This document shows positions 49,124-63,900 of a DNA stretch of 64,000 nt, in pieces. Positions within the stretch are counted from its first letter, which is position 1. Each line of letters begins with the position of its first letter. The notes under the pieces were generated by a model. It had not been told where the DNA came from, ran no database searches, and saw only the letters and a program-made list of their open reading frames with translations. The DNA is from Isoperla grammatica (Eukaryota; Arthropoda; Insecta; Plecoptera; Perlodidae). The DNA is taken from the NCBI GenBank assembly GCA_945910005.1, contig OX246739.1, forward strand, positions 73,915,523 to 73,979,522. Reading direction: 5' to 3'. The translations under genes and the position numbers were made by a program.

Positions 49124-49370
49124 TATTCGATTGGCTGCAATGATTGTGGTTAGTGCACTCGTTTGGGAATGGCCGGGTGCACTCAGTGCGTCTATTCGTA
49201 TTCAATTACGAGTGCGCACTAGACAAGTGTTGCACCAGGCCTAGGCCTACAGTACGATATTGCACCACTGCGTTCAGTTGGAAAGTGCACTATCCAAGGG
49301 CGATGCGAGTGCAGTGACATAGGCCTAGTTGCACGAACTGAGTGTGCACTGACAACAGGCCAACCGAATA
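49124..49370. mobile_element. MITE with internal GTGCACT sub-repeats
   Basis: TATTCGATTGGC at the left mirrors GGCCAACCGAATA at the right. AGTGCACTC/GAGTGCGCAC motifs recur in both orientations inside. An AGGCCTAGGCCTA unit lies at 49236-49250. Confidence 0.6.
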
Positions 49371-50155
49371 CGTCATTAGGTAGGGTGTCCAAATTTAAAA
49401 ACAGCCAGGATCATTATTCTTAACTTGATTTTGGGGGAGGGACCAGGAAATGAGAGACTTGACATTTTTGAGCATTTAAAATTTAAAATAATATAAAGTA
49501 AAAAATTGATGTTGGTCTCTGTTTATAAATATTCAGTAGCCTGTTGGCCTACTGGACAGGCTCTTATTTCACTGTTTACTTCAGTACATCTTGCCACAGT
49601 GCAGCTAACGTCATGCTAGTTTCGATAGTGAGAGGGCTTTACTCGTCAAAACGGCAATATCATGGGCGGAATATTTATGTTGAAACTCACGTTTAAAGAA
49701 TCATTTGGGTGTACGCTGTAGCCATAAAGAACTTACGGCCTTAACAAAAGTGTGTAGGCCTACCCATTAGGCCTAATTGAACTAGGTCTAGAAGCTCTGG
49801 TCCATCACATTTTAATATGTTAACTCTTTCCGGCACAGTGGTCACCAATGTTAAGTCTCTTTGAAATTGTACACACTAATGCATGGTGGCTACCAATGCC
49901 AACATTTACCACTTTCATTACTATTACCAATTTCAACATTTCTACAGATAGTGCGACTTAGCCTCACAGACACCACAACTTTTTCCCGAAGTATTACGTT
50001 GTTTGAGTGACATTCTATCGATAATATAAAATTGTAAAGCATAGAACAAGGCAAAATCGGGACGTTTATCAAATGTCTCAGTAAATTTGATTTTCATTGT
50101 GACCTGATGAGAGATCACTTTCAATGAAAACAAAAATTATTTTCCAGGTTTAAAA

Positions 50156-53100
50156 ATGAGCAAGTCTGGAGCTCCTCCGCCGTACGGGCCACCCCCTGCT
50201 GCACCACCGAGCTACTCTCAGGCTGTCGGGGGCGTCCATCCCTCCAGCCCGTTCACCCCGGGGAATTCTTGTGAGTTTTTTCTTCATAGGCCACAATCCC
50301 GTACATATTGCTGCCTTCTGGTGTAGTTTACTGTCAAAATCACAAAAAACTATAACACTGCCGTAACATCGAACCTGTTAAATCCATAAACGATATTTAA
50401 GGAATCATTACACTGTACCTACATCTCTAGTTACCATCTAGATGTTTGAATTCTAGTTTGGGCATAGATCTCTTGTGGTGATTTTTTCATCTTCGTCGCC
50501 CCTTCGCGTCGATTAGCATTGTTGCCAAAATATGAGACTTGAGCTCAAATCAGCTCAAGTACCACGACCTACCATTAAGTAAAGTTACTATCTAGGGTTA
50601 TTCAAGTGTAATGTGTACATACACATATACGTATAGGCCTATGTATATATATCGTCAAAGTTTAAGTTCTAACAATTAAGACTCCGCCGGAGATGGGGGT
50701 ATCGTGGATTTCGGTAGCGGGCTGAGGAAGAGGGGAAGACTTGTGGGCGTTCCTTTGTGCAAAGGACGACGCTATGACAAAGACAGAGAGAGAGACATTA
50801 ATGCCAGTTCCCCCTGTGCCTCTCTCCAGAAATGTTAGAAGACCCTATGCGATAACAACTCAAGGTCGAGATACAAACAAAGAGCATATTGTGTGCATGC
50901 GCGGAAGCGAAGCTCAGTAGTAAAGATACAGGATTCTTGTAATAGTATTATTCTTCATATTTCTTGATAGTTTCGAGTAACTGGAAACAAAAAGCGTTGC
51001 TTATACATAATCGGTTTTAAACCGTTTATCTGTTATTCTATTTAGGCCATTATCTTAAATTATTTTATATATTATAAATAAAATATAATACAATACAATA
51101 CAATAAAATACAATACAATATAATATAATATAATATAATATAATATAATATAATATAATATAATATAATATAATATAATATAATATAATATATTATAATA
51201 TAATATAATAAATATAATATAATATAATATAGTATAATATACTATAATAACACAGGTCTTTTCTCGGCCGGTAGTAGCCGCGCGTACCGGTAAAAGGCGT
51301 CGACTTCACCCCTATAGCCCTAGCCGGCTGGTTTTCTACGATTAGCCTACCTAGAAAACTCAGTTACATACATTGTCACTGCATGAACTAATTTAACAAC
51401 ACACTTTTCATATACTTCGTGTCCCATTCTTATTTACATGTTAATTACGAAAGCATATAACAAATTTCATTTAGCCCTTTGAAATAATTTGCCAATATTG
51501 ACTTGATTGGTAATTTGTCATGTGATAATTGATAGATAATACGTGCGTTCGAAAATAGCAATTTCAGGAAATATAAATCATAAGTAAATACTAAAGAATA
51601 GAACGTAGTGAATAATGCATCTCGTGATGCATGATGAGCGTACCAGTAAATTCTGATAATTACATCTGTCACCAAGAAACCTTTTTCATTTTATTTCCTT
51701 TTTCTGGTCAACTATATTACAGTTGTTGAATCAATTTTAAAATTGATTGTTTCTTGTCACACGAACATTGAAAATGCGAGAAAAATGTACAATTAATAAC
51801 TAGGCGTACTTCAAATATCAGTTTGAAATACAATTTGTGACTTTCTTGGATGAGCGTATAGAAAGTACACATACGGTATAAGGTGCGTGACATTGTAGAT
51901 TGTGTATTGTCTACGCTGAAACTTCGAAAAACCCAAAACCTGAGACAAATTTGTTTATTTTCTGCATAGTATTATTTATTCATAGTTACTGATATTATCA
52001 AGTTTAAAGTATTGTCTACAATATGTTTATCAACATTTCATATGTATAGACATATTTAGGTCCAAACTATAACGAGTTATGAGTGTAGGTTTTTATTACC
52101 TCTCTTGTACATAAATCTGTTTACCTTGATGCACTGACTATTTCCAACAATGATTTGCTCATAGGAGACAGCGTACTTTAATTTATATCTGGTAGTATGT
52201 TACAACAACCTGGTCGGGGGTGCTTCACTGGCGTCGAGTAATGTAAGGGTTCTCTTATATATTGATACATATCAAAAATTTAAAGAACACCATTATTGGC
52301 TAAAATCTATACTAATTCAAGGGCATCATTTACGTACATTAATTGAAATAGCATAATCGTGCAGGGGTTTAGCAAAGGGACGATCAGCGTGCTCGCCCCT
52401 GCCCCCATAACCCCCCCCCCCCCCCCTCCTCCAGGCAGAAAAAACGAAAACATTCAGTACGTATACGCTATGTTCATATGCCTTGTTTAAACTTGTTTGT
52501 ATTCGTGTCCAATGTCTCCAAATTAAAAACATTTTGCAGTTGTAAACACTGTAAAACATTCCAAGTCTAATGTTAGTGTACTGTAGAGCAAGAACAGCGC
52601 CTGCAGACGCCTCCGGAGCGCTGAGCCACAGCTACTGTTCAAACCCGGTCTAAGGGAAAATTACAAGTGAGACACCTCAAAGGTTTATTGTTTATGTAGC
52701 CTTTCTACGTACCAAAATTTGTCAATAAATCCAATTATTATTTTTTTTTTTTAAATTTATTTATTTATTGGTCTTTAACGTCGTACTTTCTGTTTACAGA
52801 GTGTGCATTAGTGTAAACTACTCAATGTTAGTGAGGGGTGTTACGTTTATGTGTACTGTAACATCCTAGTCGAGCTTATGGACGGAAGCGATGAAGGAAA
52901 ACGGGACCATTTACCAAAGTTTCAAGGTTGCGTGCGATGGAGTTGAGCGCAAGCGGCTGGGTGATGTGCCTCGTGGCCATGGGGGGGGGGGGGGGGGGGT
53001 TATGGAGGAGGAATAGGGCTGGCAATTGCGTCATACATAAAAGTCATCCGAGTCTTGAGCTAGAAAATACATATATATTTATTGCTGTTGATAGAATTCC

Positions 53101-56100
53101 TGCATAGATAGCCAGGGGCCAATAAAAGGTTGGAACGAAACTTTTTGGATGGGTCTCCCCGTATCGTGACCAGATGGCTAGGACTGAATTTCGGAACACT
53201 TTTTTTACCTAACCTAATGCAGGTGTAAACACTGTCGGAGGTCAAATGTTCGCTGAAAGTGAAACGGGGACAGTGGTTTTTAAGGGATTTTAATCCTCTT
53301 ACTCGACATTTACATTTTTTAGATTTTTATTCCGTGGGGAGAATACAAATATCAATAGGATAATTGCTTCATTATAGAAGTAGCCTATTACTTTTAAAAA
53401 GAGCATTATACCTTTATGTACCCTGTCTACACTTCTCAATCACAAATCACAATTTACAATAACACTATATAAATGGTATAGGGGCACATGGTTATTAATA
53501 GTTAATACCTAATAATAATTGATAACGTAGCAGTAGCACTGAGGGTCAAATCCATGGTCGTGACTCAAGCCTTCCTCAACTCGGTCTCTCCTCAGCCTCG
53601 CTCAACCAGTAGTCACGGAACGGCATACCTTGTGGAGGGAGGGCTCTTGTGATTGGCGATTGGGCGAGGCTGAGGAGAGGCTGAGTTGAGGAAGGCTTCA
53701 GTCACAACTATGCATTTAGCCATAAGTGTTGATGCAATGCAATTTGCCAGACTATTTTTTCTAAAGATCTAGAAAATAAATGTCCATGATTAGCACATAA
53801 ATCTGCAAAAATACTCAATACTCAAAAGTGAACTTTACGTTATCAATATTATCGGAACTGATTATATATAAATTAATAATATGCTTTGCTATACCAATAT
53901 ATCAACTGAATATACTGTTTGAGACATGAAAAATATGGAATGGGTTGGGCCTAATAATTATTAAATAATAAACACAATAATAATGATAGCACAAAAGTAA
54001 AAAATTCTTCTAACATTTGAAATACAACTTGATACAAATTCAATGATTCTCATTAGTTACAATTAAACATATTTTTCAGAAATGTTTACTTTTTAACACA
54101 ATATCTCTTCTGGAAATAGCAAAGGCTTAAAACTCGTCCTGTGTATTTTAAAGTTCAGCGCGAAATTACATTTACCACTAACTGTTTGCCTTCACGTAAT
54201 TTCGTTTTTTCTCGTTGAAAATTGTAATTTTTAAACGCAAATCAAAGACAATCGTGAATTTACCAATTTCGGGACAAAACTAAAAGGCGCCCCGAATTGT
54301 AACATTTCGGGACGCGGGACACTTGGGTCGATTCGGGACTGACCCGCATTTTTCGGAACGTCTGGTCACCCTACGGGTGCCGCCACTGTGAACACTGATA
54401 AAACGAATCTTAAATTTTATATTGTAACATTTACTTCAACAGAAACGATTGGTGGATGATTACCTTTCATTACTGCATTTGTCTGTGTCCGTAACAACGA
54501 ATTTACCCGAAGAAGTGTTTACAATATCCTCTACTACTTTAATGTCAAATACACCAGAAGTTGCACAGTGACCGAGCTGTTGGCTACCTAGAATGGGGTC
54601 ACACTTTCCTGATCAGTGACCCTAAAGAAATAAATAAAACGATTATGCATCATATAACCTTAACCCAAGAAACGTTTTCATTTCATTTTAACACTTCTAA
54701 AGGGTTATTTTCTGCACACAGCACAAATAACAGTCAACGATAGTGTAATGTGATACGCTTTTATGTAAATCAGGAATTTGTTTTCTTACTAGGCCGTAGT
54801 ACCACAATAATTATGAAGATGTCTATCTATACCTGGTTGTACTTTCCACTTTCCAGCGGTTCCGTGAAGCCTCAGGAAGCCTTCTTTTTTTCCTTCTAGC
54901 CGTTAACTTGAGGCCTGATTTCCTTCCCATTATTAATTTCTCACTCACAGTTCAGGCCCTACACTATAACAATGGCACATTCTCTGCCGTGTTTGAAAAC
55001 AACACGGAATAGCGGCAAATTTATTTAGATAACCATCATAGTAAAAAAAATCACTTACCAAAAGTGTGAAAGAAAATCAGTGATAATACACTAATATGGA
55101 ATCACAAATCTACAATACACCGAATATAATAACAATGATCGAGAAAGACGCTTCCGTTAATTACTGCACTTCATTATTTTCTACGGGCACGATGTTATGT
55201 TCGTATGTCATCTGACAGCATGCGTTCGTACCGAGCACGTGGTAACAGACCGGCGGGGGAGGAAAAGGAATTACGTCGCGGACCAATCAGATTTCACAGC
55301 CTGCCGTCTGCGGGCGATGTCTGGCTTTCCAACGGAACGGACGAGGCGCGCGATCTCTTGAGCAATCATAGAACGACGATTATAGTAACTCACGTCACTC
55401 TTGCCTTTGTTTTGCCCTTTTTATTAGAATTTTGATGAAAACTATTATGGAATGATGCTGTATTTGATAGAGGAAGAATTACATTTCATAATCATGTTCG
55501 TAAATCTCCAAAAAGTACTAAAGCAAGAAAAATACGCAAAAAGGTCAATTTTAGTTATATTGACCTTGAAATGTACAGTAGCTGAGAAAAATAAATTAAA
55601 ACGCGTCAAAATATTATTCTTTTATATAATAAAGAAAACCCTATGTAATTTTGTGCACTCATTTCTTAGTAATGCGTCACCAAACAGTCGCGTGCATAGC
55701 GGTTTCAAGTGTTTTCAACAGCAATTCTCATTAAAAATCATACAAAATATATTTCGATAGTAAAAATTTTTTCGTATCTGTACATAGCTATGTATTATAT
55801 ACAGTTATAACAAAATAGGTGCCTGATTACATTTTGTTACGTAATGTTAGCCGTAAATGAGCCAGAAAAATGACGTGTTTTGAGATTTTGATGTACTTTG
55901 ATATCGAATTCCTATAATATTCCAATTAAAAATTAAAATTTGCATGTATAAAAAGATAGCTCATGTCTTCACTTGTTAATGGCAGAAAACTTTATTTAGT
56001 TTGGTCAAACAGTATACGAGAAAAGTGCACCCGAAAAATGTGATATTTCTACCGTCACCTCCGGTGGTCTCTTAATCTAAAACAAACACCCTGTAATACC

Positions 56101-57920
56101 TCAAGTAAGTGTTGAAGACGGAACTTGAGCATTCTTGAACCTGAAGGCTATTTAATATGATTATGCCAATGTCTCGACAACTAGATGACAAAGGTCATTA
56201 CATTTGCATTTAATTAAACACAAAGTGGCCGACCGACCTCTGGTAAGAATGTAATTACATAGCTCAGTACTGACAGGTCCGTTACACCCCAGCTGTGTTG
56301 CAGTATAGGCATAGTGTGAAGTGAAGTGTAGTCACCTTCCTCTATCTAATGTTTGTAACGCTACTTTGCTTTCAGTGGCTGGCGGACCAACCATTGTGAC
56401 GACAGTTGTACCTGTAGGCCCCCAGCCAACCCACATGATATGTCCCCACTGCCATGTTGAGATAGACACCGCAACTAAGACCGAGCCAGGTCTCATCGCT
56501 TATATATCGGGTGTTGTTATTGCTCTACTTGGGTGAGTAGGCCTAGGTTTAAATTAAATGCCTAGATGTTACCAAACAAAACAAATGATAAGAGTTCAGT
56601 ATTAATTATTTGTCTTACATATGGTCCAGTCCTATTCATGAGCCACCAGCCATCTCATAGAAACCTTGATGGATAATACAATACGTACCTCCTTAATAGT
56701 CTTATTAATGTCAAATATTATCATGCACCTGTTCTATTAATTTCATTTTTTAATAAAATATCTCCGTAGGAATTGTCCTTGGATGGATTTTTCAAAACTT
56801 AAAACATTTGTTTCAAAGTTAGATAAATACTGTACCTGCAAAAATGTGTAGGGCTATTGGGGTGGGATGTAGACCCTTTTGTCATTGTAATAAACTAAAA
56901 CAGCTATGCAATATTGCAGTAAGAATATACTACGTAGGCGGTAGGCCTATCCAAAATGAACTAGAACAAATGTTATGTTCAAATTAGATATCTACAGCTT
57001 AGCTTAATTTTTTCTTGATGATATATCTATTTCAGGGTTGCCGTTTCTGCGGAGTTTATCCTCTTTTGCGGATTTTTAGGGTGCCTCGGGGACATGAGGA
57101 TTAACCGCCAAATTGGCGGATTTTCTACCATTATTGTAAAAACCGTGAAATTTACTATAATTTGAAAATTCCGCCATAAAGAACGATTTAATTACGTAAA
57201 AAGTAAAGTTGGACAATCTACACTTGAACCCGCAGCATAGACAGGATGTCTCAAAACACGTGTGAAATATCGAGATTTCAACTGTGTTTTTGTAAGTTGT
57301 CTTGCTATACTAGCAAGCAGAGGGTGGAGCTTGTGTGGGAGACAGCCAATGCGGTACCTAAAGCGTTGTGATTGGTCTAGTAGTAAGTAGCGTCCTCTAT
57401 CGTCAACTTTGCAGAACGTGTGTGTTCTTTTAGTATAAGATAGAGCGCGTTGCCCGTGCCTCCTTGGTAACAAGCAGAACCATGAGCGTGAGCCCGTGAC
57501 GTGACGACTGACTTTTTATATGAGTCTATGCTGTTATTTGCCTGGTTTCTTGTTTATATATACATACAAATTAATTTATTATTTATTTATTTATATATAA
57601 ATTATAATGGAGAGGTAAATTCTTAAAGATCATCTGGCATAATGCATAACCTAAAAATAAACATAACCTACACATTTTTTTTATTCTTTCACACTTTATA
57701 AAATGCTAAGTAACAGCAGAATAAATGTGTTTTGGAGGATTTTTGAGGATTTTTTTGGTATCTTCAGAGGATTTAAAAAATTACTTGGTGGCAACCCTGA
57801 TCTATTTGTTTCAGGTGCTGGCTGGGTTGTTGTCTGATACCGTGTTGTATTGACGAATGCATGGACGTTCATCACATCTGTCCAAACTGCAAGGCGTACA
57901 TGGGACGCTATCGGCGATGA
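50156..57920 (+). CDS. LITAF: LITAF-like membrane protein (LITAF domain)
   Basis: LITAF-domain proteins are small monotopic zinc-binding proteins of late endosome/lysosome membranes that bind ESCRT and Nedd4-type partners. Exons: 50156-50270, 56376-56532 and 57815-57920, GT-AG and in phase, 125 residues in all. The Pro-rich N-terminus ([20 protein letters not shown]) contains PPPY and PPSY, matching the WW-ligand type of LITAF. The LITAF domain has the N-terminal CPHC knuckle ([11 protein letters not shown]), a hydrophobic membrane segment ([20 protein letters not shown]) and the HHICPNC knuckle, ending MGRYRR. An acceptor at 50147 shows an upstream non-coding exon. Intron 1 is 6.1 kb. A hAT element ends 15 bp before exon 3. 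Which animal LITAF paralogue it is cannot be told. Confidence 0.93.
50455..50545 (+). repeat. SINE-family fragment
   Basis: GGCATAGATCTC, CATCTTCG and TTGCCAAAATATGAGAC align with the body of the SINE candidate at 15765-15945. Lies in LITAF intron 1. Confidence 0.45.
51077..51250. repeat. (AATAT)n pentanucleotide array
   Basis: Starts as AATAC units, then becomes about 25 AATAT/ATAAT units with a few breaks. In LITAF intron 1. Confidence 0.9.
52410..52999. repeat. Poly-C (52410-52426) and poly-G (52980-52999) runs
   Basis: Two homopolymer tracts about 560 bp apart in LITAF intron 1; the sequence between shows no gene. Confidence 0.7.
53537..53728. mobile_element. 192-bp hairpin MITE
   Basis: CACTGAGGGTCAAATCCATG mirrors imperfectly the right end (CATTTAGCCATAAGTG); the inner arms AAGCCTTCCTCAACTC and CTCTCCTCAGCCTCGC pair almost perfectly. 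In LITAF intron 1. Confidence 0.75.
54290..54384. mobile_element. Fragments of hAT-type termini
   Basis: GTCTGGTCACCCTA (reverse TAGGGTGACCAGAC) is a common DNA-transposon end, and the adjoining GTGCCGCCACTG equals the right end of the 46082-46260 element. Partner ends were not found nearby. Confidence 0.4.
57033..57799. mobile_element. hAT element abutting LITAF exon 3
   Basis: CAGGGTTGCCGTTT at the left mirrors GGTGGCAACCCTG at the right. ATCTATTT flanks both (57025-57032, 57800-57807), a perfect 8-bp hAT duplication. No transposase. The right copy of the duplicated target is part of the pyrimidine tract of the exon 3 acceptor (ATCTATTTGTTTCAG). Confidence 0.9.
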
Positions 57921-60900
57921 GTTGACGTACCATCGGTCTTCCGCCATTAACTGTCCTACCTTGGTAATAGTAACTGCTTGTTGCATTTTTGTCTTCTATA
58001 ACCTGGTGTACTCATGGACGGTACTCGTTTTGTACCTACTACTAATGTGTAATACTTTAACAATGTGTCTTGATATTTTATGCCACCTTCAAGTTTCTCG
58101 CTTGTGGTTGCATCTAGTGGTGTTCACGCAGCAAACCTGATCGGACAAGTTCGAATCACGACCCGGCCTTACGGTAACGTTAAATCTAACGAATCCACCT
58201 GCTTACGAAAAATGAATGACTGATCTTTGAGCACATATCACTTGATCCTATCAGTGGTCTTGTGATAGGGTGGACAAGGCAGGTTTATTCAGGTCAGTTA
58301 CATTATTTTAGTCAGTGATTTCAAATAAGAGTGCATTTTCAAATTCATTTGTGGTTGATCTTTCTGATGAACTAGCCTCTAGGCGAACTTGTGTGAAGAA
58401 TAACCCGAAACGTTTAGAATCTTTTCACATGACAGATATAACAATCTGTTGTGATCGGTTTACTAATCTGGATCAGGTTTGCTTGAAATAAAAAAAGCTT
58501 GAAATATGTTGTTGGCATAAATGTGGTTGTTGGGCCAACACTCTATAATGTGTAATTGGCAGACCTTGCTGAAAAGTTTATTGTTAGGGTTTCCACTCCA
58601 AAAAGTTACTCTTGAACGGAGCCCTATTCACTGAATTTATTATTTTTATTATTATTATTATTAATATTATTATTAATTCATCCTTATTGATATCTATAGG
58701 AATCTCTATTGCATTGACTGAGTATCTATCGATCTACTTAACTACTATGATTTGAACTAGAATGCGTCATTCTGGTGTAGGCTACATAAACACAACAAAG
58801 TTAGCAAATCGTAAATGAGTGCTCTGTGGGGACATTTTTCCGTTGCTTGAACGTCGATGTTGACAAACGGCAGCTCTACTTTGAATAAGGCTAAATAATG
58901 CCAATAAAAGTGTCGTAAAAAGGGACTTGGGTGTTTGTTTGGCACATGATGTGGAAACCCTGACAATGAACGTTCTCTCTTGAGTCGTTATATTGGTAGC
59001 ATATTATACACCTGTGTAGCTCGTAGGTAGCTGATGAATAACTTTTGTATTTTTAATGTGTACTGTTAAGTAAGCCTGTATGACAAGAATGGCTGGTCCC
59101 AATCTAAGCCACATAGGCCCTGTCTGTCTACCTTCCTGGGTTGTACAATTTGTAATTTTGTATTATAGTAGTTCAGTCAGAAATGCGTTGGAATAAGCAG
59201 AGCAAACCTATCATTGCTTTTAAGTTTTAACTCAAATTAAATAGCACTGTCTGCGTTTAGGATTTGGTGTATAAACAAAACAACCCGTGTTGCACGTGTG
59301 ATCAATTGCTCTCTCTTCCCTTCTCTCTATTGGCACTAATTTAATAATACCAAATAAATGAACCTGACGGCCCAGCAAGTTATTTGTATAGCTTAGTAGT
59401 CTACTATTGACTACTGTGCATCTGTCAATACTATTACTACTGCACCACCTGAGGCAGGCTACGTATTCCTGAAAGTTGTCACGGTGACAATACTGGAAGT
59501 GTTTTCCACGCGGCCTATAACAAGTGATAACCACGTAGATATCACTTAAAGTGTCTTGTGACAACATTCAGGAATAGCCCCCCTGGACAACCCGTGGCCA
59601 ATGCTGTTTAAGTTTGCGTTGTTCTATAATTTTACTTTCCACATTCTCATGTATTCAGTTGTCCATTATCGACCAACTCAAAAAATGTATCAAGTATCAA
59701 GCGACTTTCCTAAGTTGTAGTTTCTTTTTGCTACCAAGTCAAAAGCAATGTTCAAAACTTCAAAATAATCTCCCATGCCACTGTATGTTTTTTATTTTAT
59801 ATTCTTTAAATATAAGTTAAGTTAGTACTTGTATGTGTTTGTGGATTGCATTGTATTGAACTGTTTAGTAGACTTAACCTACCTACTGTATCAACGAATT
59901 AGTATGAAGGGTAAATAAATGTTAACTCACTTACCTGAGTCGGGAGATGTTTTCTGGAGCAGCAGCAACAATATTATTTTGCTATTTGTGCCTAATAATA
60001 AGTAATGACTAATGAGTAATGACTAACCAAAAAGTAAAGTGATGAAATCGAGTGTTCATAAGTTAACTTAGCATTACTTGTTTGTAAGTTTTACTACTTA
60101 GTGCAGAAAGTACATACTAGCCTTTTGGCAGCATAATGGCATGTCGACATGAATTGTTTTCCTTTGTAATTACTAATTACTAATTTACCACATTTCCTAA
60201 TACTGTATGTGCTTTCATACTTAACTATACTTTCACTGCACCACATTGCCTCAATTTCTAAAATCAATGGAAAGCTATGTACGTCTTAGATGACTCATCG
60301 ACAACGGCATTGACTACCACGTAAGATGCATACACATTCGATGTTTTGTAAAGTGGTATTGCTAAAGAAATGTGTACTTTCAAAGTGTTCTTATAAAAAT
60401 GGTACCGGTCTAGTCGAATATGAACCCACAGATACCCCCAAGAGGTAACGTGTGAAAACCTTGCAAATGTATGTACTATAATGTACACGACTACACAGAC
60501 TATTGCCAAGTAGAATAATTTACTCCCATTTCCGCCGGGAACAATTTCTATTATGGTTTGTCTCGTTTTTGTATTTATACATGTGCGAAATTAGAGTACC
60601 AATACTTGATGAAGGAATGTACATCTAAATGGCTATCTAATTTCATAAGGAACGGTGATCCATATTCTGCAAACAGAACACAGAGTTTGTATGTGGTTCA
60701 AGCACCATACCATAAGCAATATATATAGCCAATCAGTTGACTTGGACCAGAGTTTTATAAGTATCCCTTAAGTCTACTCTGTGGATTGTTAAAACTAAAT
60801 AGACAGAGATGATTGAACTGCCTGGAGACTGAATTGTGTTTGTGTTCATCATTAGGTGTATGGGATGGGATACCACATGACAAATGCCTGTGAGCATTCC

Positions 60901-63900
60901 TATTTATATACCGTAGTACCCCTCACTTCAAGCGTGTAATTTGCGATGTCGTGCAAATTAAATGGTTGTGGTACTGCCAAAACGCGTGCATGCAAACTGC
61001 GTCGGACTGCTTCGGCCAATGTAGGAAGGCCTACTACCCTTCAGTGGGTTTTAGCTACTACAGCCACAATAGTGTTTTATGTCTGATTACTTCATGGTCA
61101 TATATAATTTACATTTATGTATTAGTAAAACAAGATTTGGAGGTATCTAAAGTAGATGTGATGTGAAGTGTGTGCTGAACCCGCTTTCTTTCATTTGGTA
61201 TCCCATACTGTAGGCACATAGTCTCTTTGACTACATGAAAGGTTCTTTATGATGTCTATTATTAATATTACTCTATACCAGTACGCTACTATCAATCAAA
61301 ATTATAAACCAAGCTTGTCGCTCTCAATGTGTGTGTGTCTATTATGCTACAGTATTTTTATTTTATTAAGCAGATGTATTAGGGTTGAGCTAATGTAAAT
61401 AAATATTATACTGAACTTCGAACCAAGTCCAAACTGTTACACAGCTCTGGGTAAACGAACAACTGGCCAATGTTTTGTTTTTGGCTGAATCTCAACACAA
61501 AGTTTGAACTCATAATTGAAGGTTTGACAAATTAGAAACTCAACGTAAAACAAGAACTTTGAAAATGTAGTCGGGCTACTACCTAGTATATCGTTTAGCG
61601 TTGTAATTATAGAAACTTCCTTTCATCCCTATGTTGTATTTTATAATAATTTTTAATTTAGTAATTTAGTAACAATATTTTGCTACTAAAATATAGAAAA
61701 ACATGCTAGTAGATACTTCTTTCTAAAATTAAAAATACCTAAGCTATTTTTATAAACATTATACATTGATATCATTGTCTGACACTATTTTTGTCTTTGT
61801 AGACAAAACATAAGATGTATTGTTACTACTGTACTATAAAATTACTATTTGAAAACTTAAATGGTAATTGCCAATTGGGAAACACCATTTCATGTGCACT
61901 TCTGGCACTTACTTCTCATTTCGGTTTGCCTGCATTGGATCAAGATGTAAAACTTATACTAATAAATACCTACTACAGTAAAAAAAATCACAAACTATAC
62001 AATGGAGCTTATAAACCAGTGATTTAATAAGAAGTGCTTTATTAATGTGTTAAAAAATAACCTATTACTTTGTTCACGTTACCCTAGAGATACATTCATG
62101 TTTAATAGGCTAATAGTAAATATGTAAAACATCCCTTATATATACTAATATAAATATGCAGCTAAGAGCTGGTGTTACAAACTTATATGGTATTGACTAT
62201 TTGTGCTACTAAATATCTCTATAACAACCACTGATTAGCAGTATTGAAATGGTAGACAGAATTGTACTGTTTTGGCAAAATATATACATTGTAAACATAT
62301 AGCATTTGCAAATAAATAGTGATTTAGACTAATGAAATATGTCAAATAGATTAAAAATCAGCTAACTTTTAACAAAAGAAACCCTACTTAGTTTCTAATA
62401 TTAATATTATGGTAGGTTACCCATTTGTTCTAAGTTGCAATTAAACACACACACTGTAAATCTTGAGATCGGCCATTTATAGACTGTAGATGGTTTTCTA
62501 ACAAGAGTGTTGCATAGACGATTGTTAATTCCACTTTTGGAAATGATTGATTGATTGTACATCGTGCATTCGTTAGTTGGAATTGCTTTTCACAACACAC
62601 ACAACATTCAAAATTATTTACAGAATGTATCAACTCTTGTTGCTGACGAAAAACAGTCAATCTAAATAAATGTCCACTTGGAAAACATGTTGTTTTTGTT
62701 TTTGAGCTTGTTCTATCTTGATTGAATTAGAGGAAACTAATCTGAAGAATGAAGATTAAAATGGTATAATCTTCAGATCAAACCTTAGTTGAAATCAGGC
62801 ATATGTGTGTAGTGTCCCATCTCACTGTACTATGTAATAGTTACTGACACCATATTCACCAGTTACCTTTAAAACATTCAGTTTAACTTCATCAGTGGTA
62901 CGTACTGATATTAACAAACTTGCGTGGCCAAATATGATTGATGAAGTGTGGTGTAGTATAGCCACGTTGAGACCATAATGTTAGAGAAATCTGTGCCTAA
63001 ACTGTACTCCAACTGGTAAGAAATAAGTATAGCTTGTGTTTCTCCAGTCGACGTTCTAATACTGTGCCTTTCGTATTGAAATCTGGCACTTTTGACGGAG
63101 AACAGAAAATATACAATATAAGTGAAATTTATACACTTTGTATTGTAACGTGGCCATGCACTTTGACATTTGGTGTTCTATGGTGTTTTGGAGTCTGACT
63201 GGACATTTTCGAGCGTTAGATGCATAAGCGTGAGCAGACTGTATTTATAGGAATGTAATAAACTGCCCAAGTTACAGTTCTGTGTGTATTCCAGATTACA
63301 TGGTGTTTTGCTATTACAACTTTAATATGTATGTACTTTATTCATTGTAGTGGGTGTTCTACTTTAAGTGTGCCTTACAAGCTTTGATAAGGAATATTAA
63401 TAGTATGTATATATCTTCTTTAATTAATTAGTACAAATATTGTGGAGCTATACATGAATATCAAAACTGTTTCTGTGTTTCCATATATTGCATACTAAAA
63501 AGTGTAGCAATTTCAATGGGCCTGTTGCCAAAAGGTTGTTAGATAGCATTCACTTCATGCTGTGGGCACATGTTTTCTTTGTAAAATGTATGTGACTGCT
63601 ACTTATTTATAATGTGTTTAAAATCATAACTACCAGCATGAAGTTTATATTGATAATTCATATTGCATGCAATAGAATTGCTCAATACTTAGTACATGTT
63701 TGATATACGTGCAGTATTTAGCCTCCATGGTACAGAGTAGAATTGCTGCAGTCTTTGAGTCAATTGCAACCACTCTATCGTTGGTTTTAGTACTAGTTTC
63801 AAAGTACTATTCCATCAGCGAGGGAAATATGAACCAAAAAACAAAATGTATTTTATCTGTTTCCTTTTGGTCAATGGTGTAATTTCATATGGGGTATGTA

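Noticed and set aside
49381..54375. One large element between TAGGGTGTCC and GGTCACCCTA
   Set aside because: The span includes LITAF exon 1, there is no target duplication, and the inverted match is short.
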